From Nocardioides sp. (GTDB lineage Bacteria > Actinomycetota > Actinomycetes > Propionibacteriales > Nocardioidaceae): DNA of 43,442 bases. The notes under the pieces were generated by a model. That model ran no database searches, was not told the DNA's origin, and saw only the letters and a program-made list of their open reading frames with translations. Positions 1 to 8,994 of this stretch are shown piece by piece. The stretch spans positions 1-43,442 of the forward strand of contig NZ_JAEMSS010000009.1 in NCBI RefSeq assembly GCF_016462705.1. Direction: 5' to 3'. A program made the translations under genes and the position numbers. The number at the start of each line of letters is the position of its first letter. Within the stretch, counting starts at the first letter, position 1.

Positions 1-77
1 CCCCCGACCGGGAAGCCGCTTAGAGAAGCCCCTCCACGGTTTGGGGGGAACCACATCCGGCCACGATGGACGGCGCA

Positions 78-94
78 GCTTCGCGCAGCGAAGC
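78..94 (-). terminator. Candidate hairpin downstream of the CYP125 pair
   Basis: A perfect 7-bp stem (GCTTCGC / GCGAAGC) with a 3-nt loop lies about 47 bases past the stop of the last P450 gene. There is no T tract, which is common for actinobacterial terminators but leaves the call weak. Nothing else recognisable was seen in bases 1-140. Confidence 0.35.
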
Positions 95-140
95 AAGCGG
101 TCCGTCGTGGGTGGGGGCCGAAGCTCGCGGGGGTAGACAG

Positions 141-1379
141 TCAGGCGTATCTAACCTGCATCTCCTTGAGACCGTTGACCCACCCGTGCCGGAGCCGGCG
201 CGGCTCCTCGACCAGGTGGATGCCGGGCACGTGGTCGGCGAGGGCGTTGAAGATCAGCCGGATCTCCTGCCGGGCCAGGTTGGCGCCGATGCAGTAGTGC
301 GCGCCGTGCCCGCCGAAGGCCAGGTGCGGGTTGGGATCACGCAGGATGTTGAAGGTGTGCGGGTCCTCGAAGACGTCCTCGTCGTAGTTGGCACTGCTGT
401 AGAACAGGCCCACGCGCTGGCCCGCCTTCACCAGGACGTCGCCGACCATCGTGTCGTTGATGGCGGTGCGCTGGAACACGATGATCGGGCTCGCCCACCG
501 GATGACCTCGTCGACCATGGTGGCGGGACGCTCCTCCACCCAGAGCTTCCACTGGTCGGGGTTGGTCAGGAACGCGTGCATGCCGTGGGTGATCGCGTTG
601 CGGGTCGTCTCGTTGCCCGCGACGGCCAGCATCATCACGAAGTAGCCGAACTCGTCGTCGTTGAGGCCGCGGCCGTCCTTGTCGGCGTTGATCAGCTTGG
701 TGATGATGTCGTCCTGCGGGTTCTTGCGGCGTTCGTCGGCCATGCCCATCGCGTAGACGAGCAGCTCGGTCGCGGCGGCCTGCGGGTCGCCCTCGAAGTC
801 CGGGTCCTCGCTGGCCAGCATCTGGTTGGACCAGTGGAACAGCTTCTTGCGGTCCTCCATGGGTACGCCGATCAGCTCGGCGATCGCCTGCAGCGGCAGC
901 TCGGCCGCCAGCTCCTCGACGAAGTCGCCGCCGCCGCGCGCCGCCGCCTCCTTGACGATCCGGTTGGCCCGCTCGGTCATGACGTCCTCGAGCGCGCCGA
1001 TCGCCCGCGGGGTGAAACCGCGGCTGATGATGTGGCGGGTGCCGGTGTGCTCGGGCGGGTCCTGGTTGAGCAGGATCACCCGCTGCAGCTCGACGTCCTC
1101 GCGCTGGATCTCCCGGCCGTAGCGGATGATCGCGCCGTTCTCGGCCGAGGACCAGTTCTTGCTGTCCTTGGAGACCGCTGAGACGTCGGCGTGCTTGGTC
1201 ACCGCCCAGTAGCCGGTGCCGGCCTCGGGAGCGATGCCCGAACGCGCCTCCGGGGGCTGCTCGACCCAGAACACCGGCGCGGTCTTGCGGAGCAGCGCGA
1301 ACTGCTCGTGCGGGATGGCCTTCCAGTTGAGGTCCGGGTCGGTGAAGTCGAAGCCCTCGGGGAGGATGTCGGTGGTCAC
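141..1379 (-). CDS. Cytochrome P450, CYP125-type sterol C26/27-monooxygenase (second of a tandem pair)
   Basis: Predicted to oxidise the terminal methyl of the sterol side chain (C26/27), the first step of side-chain removal, with electrons from a ferredoxin not encoded here. The 412-residue protein is full length. The I-helix motif AVAGNETTRN is at about 252-261, ExxR is EVIR at 291-294, and the haem loop FGGHGAHYC ends in the thiolate ligand Cys363. It resembles mycobacterial CYP125 along its whole length, including the LPLQAIA and GNETTRN blocks. The GTG start has AAGGAG 7 nt upstream. It lies 42 nt behind another CYP125-like gene and is probably co-transcribed with it. A division of labour (for example different sterols or stereochemistry) is inference. 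A CYP142-like role cannot be excluded. Confidence 0.88.
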   Translation of the reverse strand: MTTDILPEGFDFTDPDLNWKAIPHEQFALLRKTAPVFWVEQPPEARSGIAPEAGTGYWAVTKHADVSAVSKDSKNWSSAENGAIIRYGREIQREDVELQRVILLNQDPPEHTGTRHIISRGFTPRAIGALEDVMTERANRIVKEAAARGGGDFVEELAAELPLQAIAELIGVPMEDRKKLFHWSNQMLASEDPDFEGDPQAAATELLVYAMGMADERRKNPQDDIITKLINADKDGRGLNDDEFGYFVMMLAVAGNETTRNAITHGMHAFLTNPDQWKLWVEERPATMVDEVIRWASPIIVFQRTAINDTMVGDVLVKAGQRVGLFYSSANYDEDVFEDPHTFNILRDPNPHLAFGGHGAHYCIGANLARQEIRLIFNALADHVPGIHLVEEPRRLRHGWVNGLKEMQVRYA

Positions 1380-1421
1380 TCAGGTGCTCCTTGGCGATCG
1401 TGCAGTGGGTGTGTCCGAGAC

Positions 1422-2699
1422 TCAGCGGTACGCGACCTGCAGGTCCTTGACGCCGTTGATCCAGCCGTGCCGCAGCCGGCGCGGCTCCCCGAGCTGGCGG
1501 ATGTCGGGCGCGTGGTCGGCCAGGGCCTGGAAGATCAGGTTGACCTCCAGCCGGGCCAGGTTGGCACCGATGCAGTAGTGCGCACCATGCCCCCCGAAGG
1601 CCTGGTGCGGGTTGGGGTCGCGGGTGATGTCGAAGCGGAACGGGTCGGTGAACACGTCCTCGTCGAAGTTGGCGCTCGCGTAGTAGAGCCCCACCCGGTC
1701 ACCCTTGGGGATCGGCACGCCGCCGATCTCGAGGTCGTTGAGCGCGGTGCGCTGGAACACGGTCACCGGCGTCGCCCAGCGGATGATCTCGTCGGCCGCG
1801 GTCGCGGGCCGGGTCTGCTTGTAGAGCTCCCACTGGTCCGGGTTCTCGAAGAAGGCGTGCATCCCGTGGGAGATCGCGTTGCGTGTGGTCTCGTTGCCGG
1901 CCACGGCCAGCAGCACCATGAAGAAGCCGAACTCGTCGTCGGTCAGGCCACGCTCGTCGCCCTGCTCGCCGAGGCCGACCTCGGCCGACACGAGCTTGGT
2001 GATGATGTCGTCCTGCGGGTTGCGGCGGCGTTCGTCCGCCAGGCCCATCGAGTAGGCCAGGATCTCCATGAAGGCGACCGCCTGGTCACCCTCCACCTCG
2101 GGGTCGTCGTAGCTCATCATCTGGTTGGACCACTCGAAGAGCTTGCCGCGGTCCTCCTGCGGCACCCCGAGCAGGTTGGCGATCGCCTGGAGCGGGAGCT
2201 CGGCGGCGACGTCCTCGACGAAGTTGCCCTCGCCGCGCCCGACCGCGGCCTTCACGATGTCGTGGGCACGCTGCTCGAGGTCCTCGTGCAGCTGGGCGAT
2301 GGCGCGCGGCGTGAACGCCCGCGACACGATCTGCCGCAGCTTGGTGTGGTCGGGCGCGTCGTGGTTGATGAGCAGGAAGCGCGTCTGCTCGACCCCGTCG
2401 CGGTCCATGTCCGGCCCGAACCTGATGATCACGCCGTCCTGGAACGCCGAGAAGTTGGTCGAGTCCTTGGAGACCGCGGCGACGTCGGCGTGCTTGCTCA
2501 GCGCCCAGTAGCCGGTGTGCTCGGGGAAGCCCGCGCGCGCCTCGGGCTGCTGCTCGATGAACGACACCGGCGCCGTGCGCCGGAGCGTGAGGAGCTCCTG
2601 GTGCGGGACCGCTGCCTGCATCACGTCCGGGTCGGTCGGGTCGAATCCGGCCGGCAGCGACGCGGCTGCCTCGACGGACGGGTCAACGGTGCTGGTCAC
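1422..2699 (-). CDS. cyp125: Cytochrome P450 CYP125-type, steroid C26/27-monooxygenase (first of the pair)
   Basis: Same reaction as its downstream paralogue: oxidation of the sterol side-chain end to an alcohol and then an acid. In the 425-residue reading, AVAGNETTRN is at 265-274, EIIR at 304-307, and the haem ligand is Cys376 in FGGHGAHYC. The chosen start is a GTG preceded by GGGAG at 5-nt spacing. Another in-frame GTG at 2720 would add seven residues and sits only about 9 bp from the KstR box. The gene diverges from fadA5 across a 124-bp region with two KstR-type boxes, as expected for a sterol-induced gene. It is the closer match to M. tuberculosis CYP125, for example in DEIIRWATPVTVFQRTAL. 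Confidence 0.9.
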   Translation of the reverse strand: MTSTVDPSVEAAASLPAGFDPTDPDVMQAAVPHQELLTLRRTAPVSFIEQQPEARAGFPEHTGYWALSKHADVAAVSKDSTNFSAFQDGVIIRFGPDMDRDGVEQTRFLLINHDAPDHTKLRQIVSRAFTPRAIAQLHEDLEQRAHDIVKAAVGRGEGNFVEDVAAELPLQAIANLLGVPQEDRGKLFEWSNQMMSYDDPEVEGDQAVAFMEILAYSMGLADERRRNPQDDIITKLVSAEVGLGEQGDERGLTDDEFGFFMVLLAVAGNETTRNAISHGMHAFFENPDQWELYKQTRPATAADEIIRWATPVTVFQRTALNDLEIGGVPIPKGDRVGLYYASANFDEDVFTDPFRFDITRDPNPHQAFGGHGAHYCIGANLARLEVNLIFQALADHAPDIRQLGEPRRLRHGWINGVKDLQVAYR

Positions 2700-2728
2700 G
2701 CAGACTCCCTGCTTCTCCACGGCACAAC

Positions 2729-2742
2729 TGGAACACGTTCTA
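2729..2742. promoter_or_regulatory. KstR-type operator before the P450 pair
   Basis: TGGAACACGTTCTA matches every fixed base of the published KstR consensus TnnAACnnGTTnnA. It ends 30 bp upstream of the chosen P450 start (9 bp from the alternative GTG at 2720), so a bound repressor would block that promoter. KstR itself is not encoded in the window. Confidence 0.8.
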
Positions 2743-2799
2743 GTGTCCGAGGTTACATACTCCCGGTACGGATTGGAAGGCCCGTCTCTTGTCGAGAAC

Positions 2800-2813
2800 G
2801 AGAACGTGTTCTA
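2800..2813. promoter_or_regulatory. KstR-type operator overlapping the fadA5 promoter
   Basis: GAGAACGTGTTCTA matches KstR except that the first T is G. It overlaps a likely -10 hexamer TAGTTT at 2812-2817. The fadA5 ATG lies 6 nt beyond that hexamer, which suggests a leaderless transcript. No Shine-Dalgarno precedes the ATG. Confidence 0.75.
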
Positions 2814-2814
2814 G

Positions 2815-3987
<1,173 letters not shown>

Positions 3988-4002
3988 GCGACCCGCGACG
4001 GT

Positions 4003-5166
4003 TCAGTCGACCAAGGCCTCGGTGACGACCCTCGCGGCGTTCGCGAGCGAGTAGGCGCCCGCCGTCGGGGAGGCGCCCGTGCCGAGCGTCCCCAGCCGCA
4101 CGACGACGGTGCCGCTGCCCGGGTCGACCATCACGACCTGACCGCCGAACCCCAGGGCGGCGTACATGGCCGCCGGGGCTCCCGGTACCAGCTGGCCGGA
4201 GCGCGCCGCGTCTCCCACCTCCTCGACCGGCTCCAGCTGCGGGCCGTCGTGGTTGACCCACCACAGCAGGCCATAGGCCGCGTTGAGCTCCTGCGACGAG
4301 CGGCCCACCGCGTCCTTGACCCACGCCCGCGGGAGCAGCTGCTCACCGTCCCACTCGCCCTGCTGCTCGAAGAGCTGTCCGAAGCGCGCCAGGTCGGGGC
4401 ATGTCGACTGCATCCCGAAGAAGGCCTGGGTGGAGCTGCCGCTCGCGTCCGGCGTCATCCGGGTGCTGGCCATGCCCACCGGGCCGAACAACCGCTCCTG
4501 CGCGTACTCCGCGGTCGCGGTCCCGGTCGCGTTGCGGATCACCCGGTCCAGGGTCTGGATCGCGGCGTTGTTGTAGGCCCAGGTGGTGCCCGGTGGCGCG
4601 GCCTGCTCGAGCCCGACGGCGTACGACGTGCGGTCCTCCGCCTGGAGCAGCGTGCCGTAGTCGCTCTCGGTGCTCCAGAAGCGACCGCTGTCGTTGCTGA
4701 GCAGGTTGCGGACCGTCACCTCCTGCGAGGGCGTGCCCTTCCACTCGGGGATGTAGTCGGCGGCGCTGTCGCCCAGTGACAGGTCGCCGTCGGCCGCGGC
4801 GAGGCCGACCAGGGTGCTGGTGACCGACTTGGTCACCGAGAACACCTCTTGCGGCTTGTCGGGGGCGCCGTCGTTCCAGTACCACTCCCCCGCCACCTTC
4901 CCGTCGCGGGCGACCAGGAAGCAGGTCGAGCCGGCGGCCTTCGCGTCCTGCGCGAGCCGGTCGAGGACCTGAGCGTCGAACCCGAGCTCCTCGGGCTGGG
5001 CGCTCGGCAGTGCGCTGGGCGCGGCGGACGCAGCCTCCGCGGCGGGCGCGGCCGCACTGGTCACCGGCTCGACGGTCGGCGCCGCCTCCGGCTCCGACCC
5101 GGCGTCCGAGCAGCCCGCCAGCAGGAGCGCGGCAGCGCAGCACGCCGCCAGGGTCGAGGTCCTCAC
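4003..5166 (-). CDS. Serine hydrolase lipoprotein, class C beta-lactamase fold
   Basis: A 387-residue exported protein with a short signal peptide and a lipobox LAGC (lipidated Cys19), followed by an Ala/Pro/Glu-rich linker of about 40 residues. The catalytic SxxK is S110-V-T-K113 and the tyrosine motif is Y198-N-N. This is the penicillin-binding/EstB/class C beta-lactamase superfamily; substrates range from peptides to simple esters and cannot be named from sequence. It is convergent with fadA5 at 15 bp. No KstR or KstR2 box lies upstream, so nothing ties it to the sterol regulon beyond position. A sterol-ester hydrolase role is possible but unsupported. Confidence 0.8.
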   Translation of the reverse strand: MRTSTLAACCAAALLLAGCSDAGSEPEAAPTVEPVTSAAAPAAEAASAAPSALPSAQPEELGFDAQVLDRLAQDAKAAGSTCFLVARDGKVAGEWYWNDGAPDKPQEVFSVTKSVTSTLVGLAAADGDLSLGDSAADYIPEWKGTPSQEVTVRNLLSNDSGRFWSTESDYGTLLQAEDRTSYAVGLEQAAPPGTTWAYNNAAIQTLDRVIRNATGTATAEYAQERLFGPVGMASTRMTPDASGSSTQAFFGMQSTCPDLARFGQLFEQQGEWDGEQLLPRAWVKDAVGRSSQELNAAYGLLWWVNHDGPQLEPVEEVGDAARSGQLVPGAPAAMYAALGFGGQVVMVDPGSGTVVVRLGTLGTGASPTAGAYSLANAARVVTEALVD

Positions 5167-5206
5167 GGGGCGAGCCTAGGTGGGCCTGCCCGGACCGGGC
5201 GGCGTT

Positions 5207-5288
5207 GGTTCATCAAGGGATGTCGGTGGGGCGGCACTCCCCTGGCTGAGCTCACCCGGGGAAGTGGCGGTTCATCAAGGGATGTCGG
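5207..5288. repeat. Composite intergenic repeat, left copy
   Basis: Two identical 20-mers GGTTCATCAAGGGATGTCGG (5207-5226 and 5269-5288) flank a 32-bp imperfect palindrome centred on GAGCTC (5235-5266). An inverted, diverged copy lies on the other side of the AbiEi-like gene at 6393-6474. The intergenic stretch holds nothing else recognisable. Confidence 0.85.
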
Positions 5289-5329
5289 CGAACCGACGGA
5301 CCGACCGCACGGTCACCGCCGCCGTGAGC

Positions 5330-6274
5330 TCAGCTGGCGATGTCGAGTGCGGACCTGACCCGAGCGGCCGTCACCCGGGGCCGGTCGTAGTCGCCCCAGA
5401 TGATCCGCACCATCCGCGGCAGCCCGCTCAGTCGGCAGAGCAGCTCCTCGCGCTGCTTCTCGGCGAAGACGACCTGACCCGGGTCGGCGCCGGGCTCGAG
5501 CAGCGTGGAGTACTTGACGAGGCCGTCGAACTCACCGAGCGCTCCGTGCTCGGGCCACGCCCAGTCGGTCGTGCCCCGGAGCATGCCGTCCGGCCCGTGG
5601 ACCTCGTACTGCAGGACCGGCGCCGGGATCCCCGAACACCGGAAGAGCCACCGCCCGCGCGACTCCCCCGGGCTCTTGCTGCGGCCGTCCGCCATCCGCA
5701 CGACGACGTGGAGGTGACGGGTGAACGGCCAGTGCGCCATCTGCTCGAACTGCCTCATCAGGCCGTCCTCGTCGGACAGCTCGCGCGCCAGCAACGAGTC
5801 GAGGATGACGAGCCCCTGCTCGTCCGTCGCTCGCGACGCCGCCTCGACCGCGCAGCGCGCCGGAACCAGCACCTGGACTCCGTCGACCAGCACCACCTCG
5901 TGGTCGGCGACGAAGCCCTCGTGGTGGACGACGTCACCCTCGATCCGACCCGGGCCGCCGTCCAGACGGGTCACGTGCACGCGCGACAACTCGATGCCCC
6001 ACATGGCGATCTCGTGCACGGCACAGCCCGACGCGTGGCTCAAGGCGACGTCGGTCCCGAGCGAGTGCATGACCGCGCGTGCCCGGACGATGTGTCGCTG
6101 CTCCGGACCCAGCCCCGCCCACGTCTCGGCGTAGGTGTAGTAGCCGCGGCGGATCCGGTGCCAGGCGCCGGCGCGCATCGCGTGGCCCACCGCGCGGTCG
6201 TCCCAGCCGAGATCGCGTGCCTGCGCCCGGGTGAAGTAGCCATTTGTCTCGATCAGGATCAGCAGGGGGTCCAT
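5330..6274 (-). CDS. AbiEi-like protein (type IV antitoxin-type N-terminal domain), solitary
   Basis: A 314-residue soluble protein. The first 60 residues (LILIETNGYFTRAQARDLGW, then a basic G-x-W-x-R-I-x-x-GYYTYAE stretch) look like the winged-helix AbiEi_4 N-terminus found in many actinobacterial proteins of about 300 residues. The C-terminal half (EFDGLVKYS, VVFAEKQREELLCRLSGLPRMVRIIWGDY) resembles the endonuclease-like DUF559 tail often joined to it. No AbiEii-type nucleotidyltransferase toxin lies beside it, so the usual two-gene system is not present. The gene is framed by a pair of inverted composite repeats, unlike any neighbour. Function is not known; I am fairly sure of the family resemblance only. 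Confidence 0.6.
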   Translation of the reverse strand: MDPLLILIETNGYFTRAQARDLGWDDRAVGHAMRAGAWHRIRRGYYTYAETWAGLGPEQRHIVRARAVMHSLGTDVALSHASGCAVHEIAMWGIELSRVHVTRLDGGPGRIEGDVVHHEGFVADHEVVLVDGVQVLVPARCAVEAASRATDEQGLVILDSLLARELSDEDGLMRQFEQMAHWPFTRHLHVVVRMADGRSKSPGESRGRWLFRCSGIPAPVLQYEVHGPDGMLRGTTDWAWPEHGALGEFDGLVKYSTLLEPGADPGQVVFAEKQREELLCRLSGLPRMVRIIWGDYDRPRVTAARVRSALDIAS

Positions 6275-6392
6275 GCCGACACCGTGTCCCGTGGCGCGGA
6301 CGTCGACGGTGCGGCCGGACCCCGGCTGTGCAGGACCGCAACCCTGCCGAACTTGGGGACGCCTGGGGGTCGTCGTCGGGCACGTCGGCTGG

Positions 6393-6474
6393 CCGACATC
6401 CCTTGGGGAAGCGTCACTTCCCAGGGCGAGCTCGGCCAGGGAAGTGCGGGTTCGCCTACATCCCTTGGTGAACC
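6393..6474. repeat. Composite intergenic repeat, right (inverted) copy
   Basis: On the minus strand this reads as the same unit as 5207-5288: a CAAGGGATGT-containing direct repeat at each end (6393-6410 and 6454-6474) around a 32-bp imperfect palindrome with arms CACTTCCC / GGGAAGTG (6415-6446). The two copies are in opposite orientation on either side of one gene. Confidence 0.8.
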
Positions 6475-6514
6475 GCCAGCGACCGGGGCGCGCCAGCAGC
6501 CGAGCGACCGAACC

Positions 6515-7411
6515 TCAGGCGCCGTACACCGGCTCCGGTGCAGGTGCCTCGGCGAGCAGGTCACGCAGTGCCGGCCCGACCTCGTCGGCGACCCACCGGC
6601 GGCCGGCGTCGCGGGACGGGCCGTGCGCCCACCCGTTCTCGACCGTGATGACCGACCCGTCGATCTCGATCACGCGGCCGGTGACGTCCCCGGCCTCCTC
6701 CGAGGCGAGCCAGGCGACGACCGGGGAGTTGTCCTCGGGCAGCGCCATCGCCGAGGTGTCGAACGCCCCCTCCGTCATCCGGGTCCTGGCGACCGGGGCG
6801 ATCGCGTTGACGGTCACGCCGTAGCGGCCCATCTCCTGCGCGGCGACCAGGGTGAGACCGGCGATGCCCGCCTTCGCGGCGGAGTACGTCGCCTGCCCGA
6901 CCGAGCCCTGCAGCCCCGCGCCCGAGGAGGTGTTGATCACCCGGGCCGCGCGCTGGCGGCCCTCCTTGGCCTCGGCCCGCCAGTAGGCGCCCGCGTGCCG
7001 CAGCGGCGCGAAGTGGCCCTTGAGGTGCACCCGGATGACGGCGTCCCACTCCTCCTCGGAGGTGTTGACCAGCATCCGGTCGCGGACGAACCCGGCGTTG
7101 TTCACCAGGACGTCCAGCCCGCCGAACGTGTCGATGGCCTGCCGCACCATCGCCTCCGCCTGGTCGAAGTCGGCCACGTCGGCGCCGTTGGCCACCGCCC
7201 GTCCGCCGGCCGCCTCGATCGTCGCGACGACCTCGTCCGCCGGCGACTCCCCCGTGCCCGGTGTCGAGTCCCTTTGGCCGGCGAGCGAGACGCCGTAGTC
7301 GTTCACCACGACGGCCGCGCCGTGCGCGGCCAGCTCGATCGCGTGCGCGCGGCCGATGCCGCGCCCCGCTCCGGTGACGATCGCGACGCGACCCTCCAAC
7401 AGTCCAGACAA
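6515..7411 (-). CDS. Short-chain dehydrogenase/reductase, Rv3548c-like, of the ring C/D pathway
   Basis: A 298-residue SDR with cofactor motif TGAGRGIG (13-20), NNAG at about 104-107 and catalytic Ser163-Tyr176-Lys180. The length and the SLAGQRDSTPGTGESPADEV insert match the longer, MFE-2/17beta-HSD4-like SDRs. The start is a TTG chosen because GAGGAGA lies 5-6 nt upstream and there is no ATG or GTG nearby. It follows the next SDR gene by 20 nt and should be in the same operon. The pair sits opposite echA20-ipdABC, the arrangement of Rv3548c-Rv3549c, so a role in oxidising a HIP-derived hydroxyacyl-CoA is likely. The exact substrate is not settled. Confidence 0.82.
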   Translation of the reverse strand: MSGLLEGRVAIVTGAGRGIGRAHAIELAAHGAAVVVNDYGVSLAGQRDSTPGTGESPADEVVATIEAAGGRAVANGADVADFDQAEAMVRQAIDTFGGLDVLVNNAGFVRDRMLVNTSEEEWDAVIRVHLKGHFAPLRHAGAYWRAEAKEGRQRAARVINTSSGAGLQGSVGQATYSAAKAGIAGLTLVAAQEMGRYGVTVNAIAPVARTRMTEGAFDTSAMALPEDNSPVVAWLASEEAGDVTGRVIEIDGSVITVENGWAHGPSRDAGRRWVADEVGPALRDLLAEAPAPEPVYGA

Positions 7412-7431
7412 GGCTTCTCCTCGGTTGACGA

Positions 7432-8181
7432 TCAGGTGACGTGCAGGAAGACCGGTGGCTCGCCGCCGCCGTCGCAGGCGACGCGCGCGCCGGAGACGTA
7501 CGACGCCAGGTCGGACGACAGGAAGACGGCGACGTTGCCGACCTCGTGCGGCGTCGCCATCCGGCCCAGAGGGATGGTGCGCTCGATCGCCGCCACCCGG
7601 GCGTCGTCGCCGTAGTGGTCGTCGGTCTGCTCGGTGCGGCACAGGCCGACGTCGATCGCGTTGACCCGGACCTTGGGGCCCCACTCCATGGCCAGCGAAC
7701 GGGTGAGCGAGTCGAGCCCGGCCTTCGCCGCGGCGTACGCCGCGATCGTGGGCGCTGGTCGGTGTGCCGAGATCGACGAGATGTTGACGATCGAGCCGCC
7801 ACCGGGCTGTCCCTGCATCACCGCGTTGGCGGCCTGGGACACCAGCAGCGGGCTGAGCAGGTTGAGGCCGACGATCTTGTCGTGGAAACGAGGTGACGCG
7901 GTCGCGGCCTCGGTGCTCGGCGCACCGCCCGCGTTGTTGACCAGCACGTCCAGCGGACCGTGTGCGCCCACGACCTCGTCGACCATGGCGCCGACCGCGT
8001 CGGGGTCCCGGACGTCGCAGACGACGTGCGCGGTGCCGTCGACGGGCTCGACCTCCGAGCGCGAGCAGGTCACCACCGTCGCGCCCGCGGACACGAACGA
8101 CCCGGTGATGCCGAGCCCGATCCCCCGGGTGCCGCCGGTGACCAGCACGACACGACCGGACAGGTCGAGGGCGAGCGCCAT
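7432..8181 (-). CDS. Short-chain dehydrogenase/reductase, Rv3549c-like
   Basis: A 249-residue classical SDR: TGGTRGIG at 15-22, NNAG at 82-85, catalytic Ser136-Tyr149-Lys153. It is the first gene of a two-SDR operon diverging from echA20. The KstR2-type palindrome lies 11 bp upstream of the ATG, so it should be de-repressed with the HIP genes. A TAGGG stretch between operator and ATG can serve as Shine-Dalgarno. Position and family point to a dehydrogenase acting on CoA-bound ring C/D intermediates, but the reaction is inferred from synteny. Confidence 0.82.
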   Translation of the reverse strand: MALALDLSGRVVLVTGGTRGIGLGITGSFVSAGATVVTCSRSEVEPVDGTAHVVCDVRDPDAVGAMVDEVVGAHGPLDVLVNNAGGAPSTEAATASPRFHDKIVGLNLLSPLLVSQAANAVMQGQPGGGSIVNISSISAHRPAPTIAAYAAAKAGLDSLTRSLAMEWGPKVRVNAIDVGLCRTEQTDDHYGDDARVAAIERTIPLGRMATPHEVGNVAVFLSSDLASYVSGARVACDGGGEPPVFLHVT

Positions 8182-8186
8182 GCTGC

Positions 8187-8213
8187 TACCCTACCAAGCA
8201 AATGCTTGGTTTG
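8187..8213 (+). promoter_or_regulatory. KstR2-type operator and -10 element, SDR / echA20 divergent promoter
   Basis: The perfect palindrome ACCAAGCAAATGCTTGGT (8193-8210) directly follows a -10-like TACCCT (8187-8192). These 27 bases are identical to 20107-20133 in the fadE30/fadD3 promoter. The published KstR2 site AnCAAGnnCTTGnT has a 2-base gap between CAAG and CTTG; here the gap is 6 bases. The role as the operator of the KstR2 encoded at 17493-18086 is inferred. Confidence 0.8.
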
Positions 8214-8229
8214 TACGCCTGGAGGCCCC

Positions 8230-8994
8230 GTGCCCATCACCAGTGAGCTGCGCCCCGACGGCATCCGCCTCGTCACCATGGCCGCTCCCCCCGTCAACGC
8301 ACTGACCGTCCAGGGCTGGTTCGACCTCGCGGCCGCGCTGGACGAGGCGAGCGCCGACCTGGACACGAAGGTCGTGGTCCTCCGCGCCGAGGGCAAGGGC
8401 TTCAACGCCGGGGTCGACATCAAGGAGATGCAGCACACCGAGGGCTTCGACGCCCTGCTGGGCGCCAACCGGGGCTGCTTCGCCGCGTTCAAGGCGGTCT
8501 ACGAGTGCTCGGTACCGGTGATCGCCGCCGTCAACGGCTTCTGCGTGGGCGGTGGCGTCGGGCTGGTCGGCAACGCGGACATCGTGGTCGCCAGCGAGGA
8601 CGCCTACTTCGGGGTCCCCGAGGTCAAGCAGGGCGCCCTCGGCGCGGCCACGCACATGGCCCGGCTCGTCCCCCAGCACCTGATGCGCACCCTCTACTTC
8701 ACCGCCCGCACCATCACGGCGGCCGACCTGGTTCAGCACGGCTCGGTCTACGAGGTGGTGCCGCGCGACGAGCTGGACGACGCGGCGCTGCGGCTCGCCG
8801 CCGACATCGCCGACAAGGACACCCGGGTCATCCGCGCCGCCAAGGAGGCGCTCAACGGGATCGACCCGATCGACGTGAACAAGAGCTACCGGTTCGAGCA
8901 GGGGTTCACCTTCGAGCTCAACCTGATGGGCGTGAGCGACGAGCTCCGCGACGACTTCGCCGGGACCGAGAAGGCCAAGAAGGGCAGCGAGTGA
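8230..8994 (+). CDS. echA20: Crotonase-family ring-D hydrolase EchA20
   Basis: EchA20 hydrolyses the five-membered ring D of the CoA intermediate left after rings A and B are gone. The 254-residue protein has crotonase-fold signatures: oxyanion-hole segments FNAGVDIKEM (58-67) and NGFCVGGGVGL (102-112). Of the two glutamates used by enoyl-CoA hydratases, one is retained (Glu131 in FGVPEV) and the other position is Gly111, consistent with a non-hydratase role. The GTG start has GGAGG 4 nt upstream. The KstR2-type operator overlaps the promoter. The stop overlaps the ipdA start by 4 nt (GTGA), so the four-gene operon should be translationally coupled. Confidence 0.9.
   Translation: MPITSELRPDGIRLVTMAAPPVNALTVQGWFDLAAALDEASADLDTKVVVLRAEGKGFNAGVDIKEMQHTEGFDALLGANRGCFAAFKAVYECSVPVIAAVNGFCVGGGVGLVGNADIVVASEDAYFGVPEVKQGALGAATHMARLVPQHLMRTLYFTARTITAADLVQHGSVYEVVPRDELDDAALRLAADIADKDTRVIRAAKEALNGIDPIDVNKSYRFEQGFTFELNLMGVSDELRDDFAGTEKAKKGSE

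Noticed and set aside
5330..6274. Complete AbiE toxin-antitoxin system
   Set aside because: Only the antitoxin-like protein is present. The flanking sequence is repeat DNA with no nucleotidyltransferase gene on either strand.
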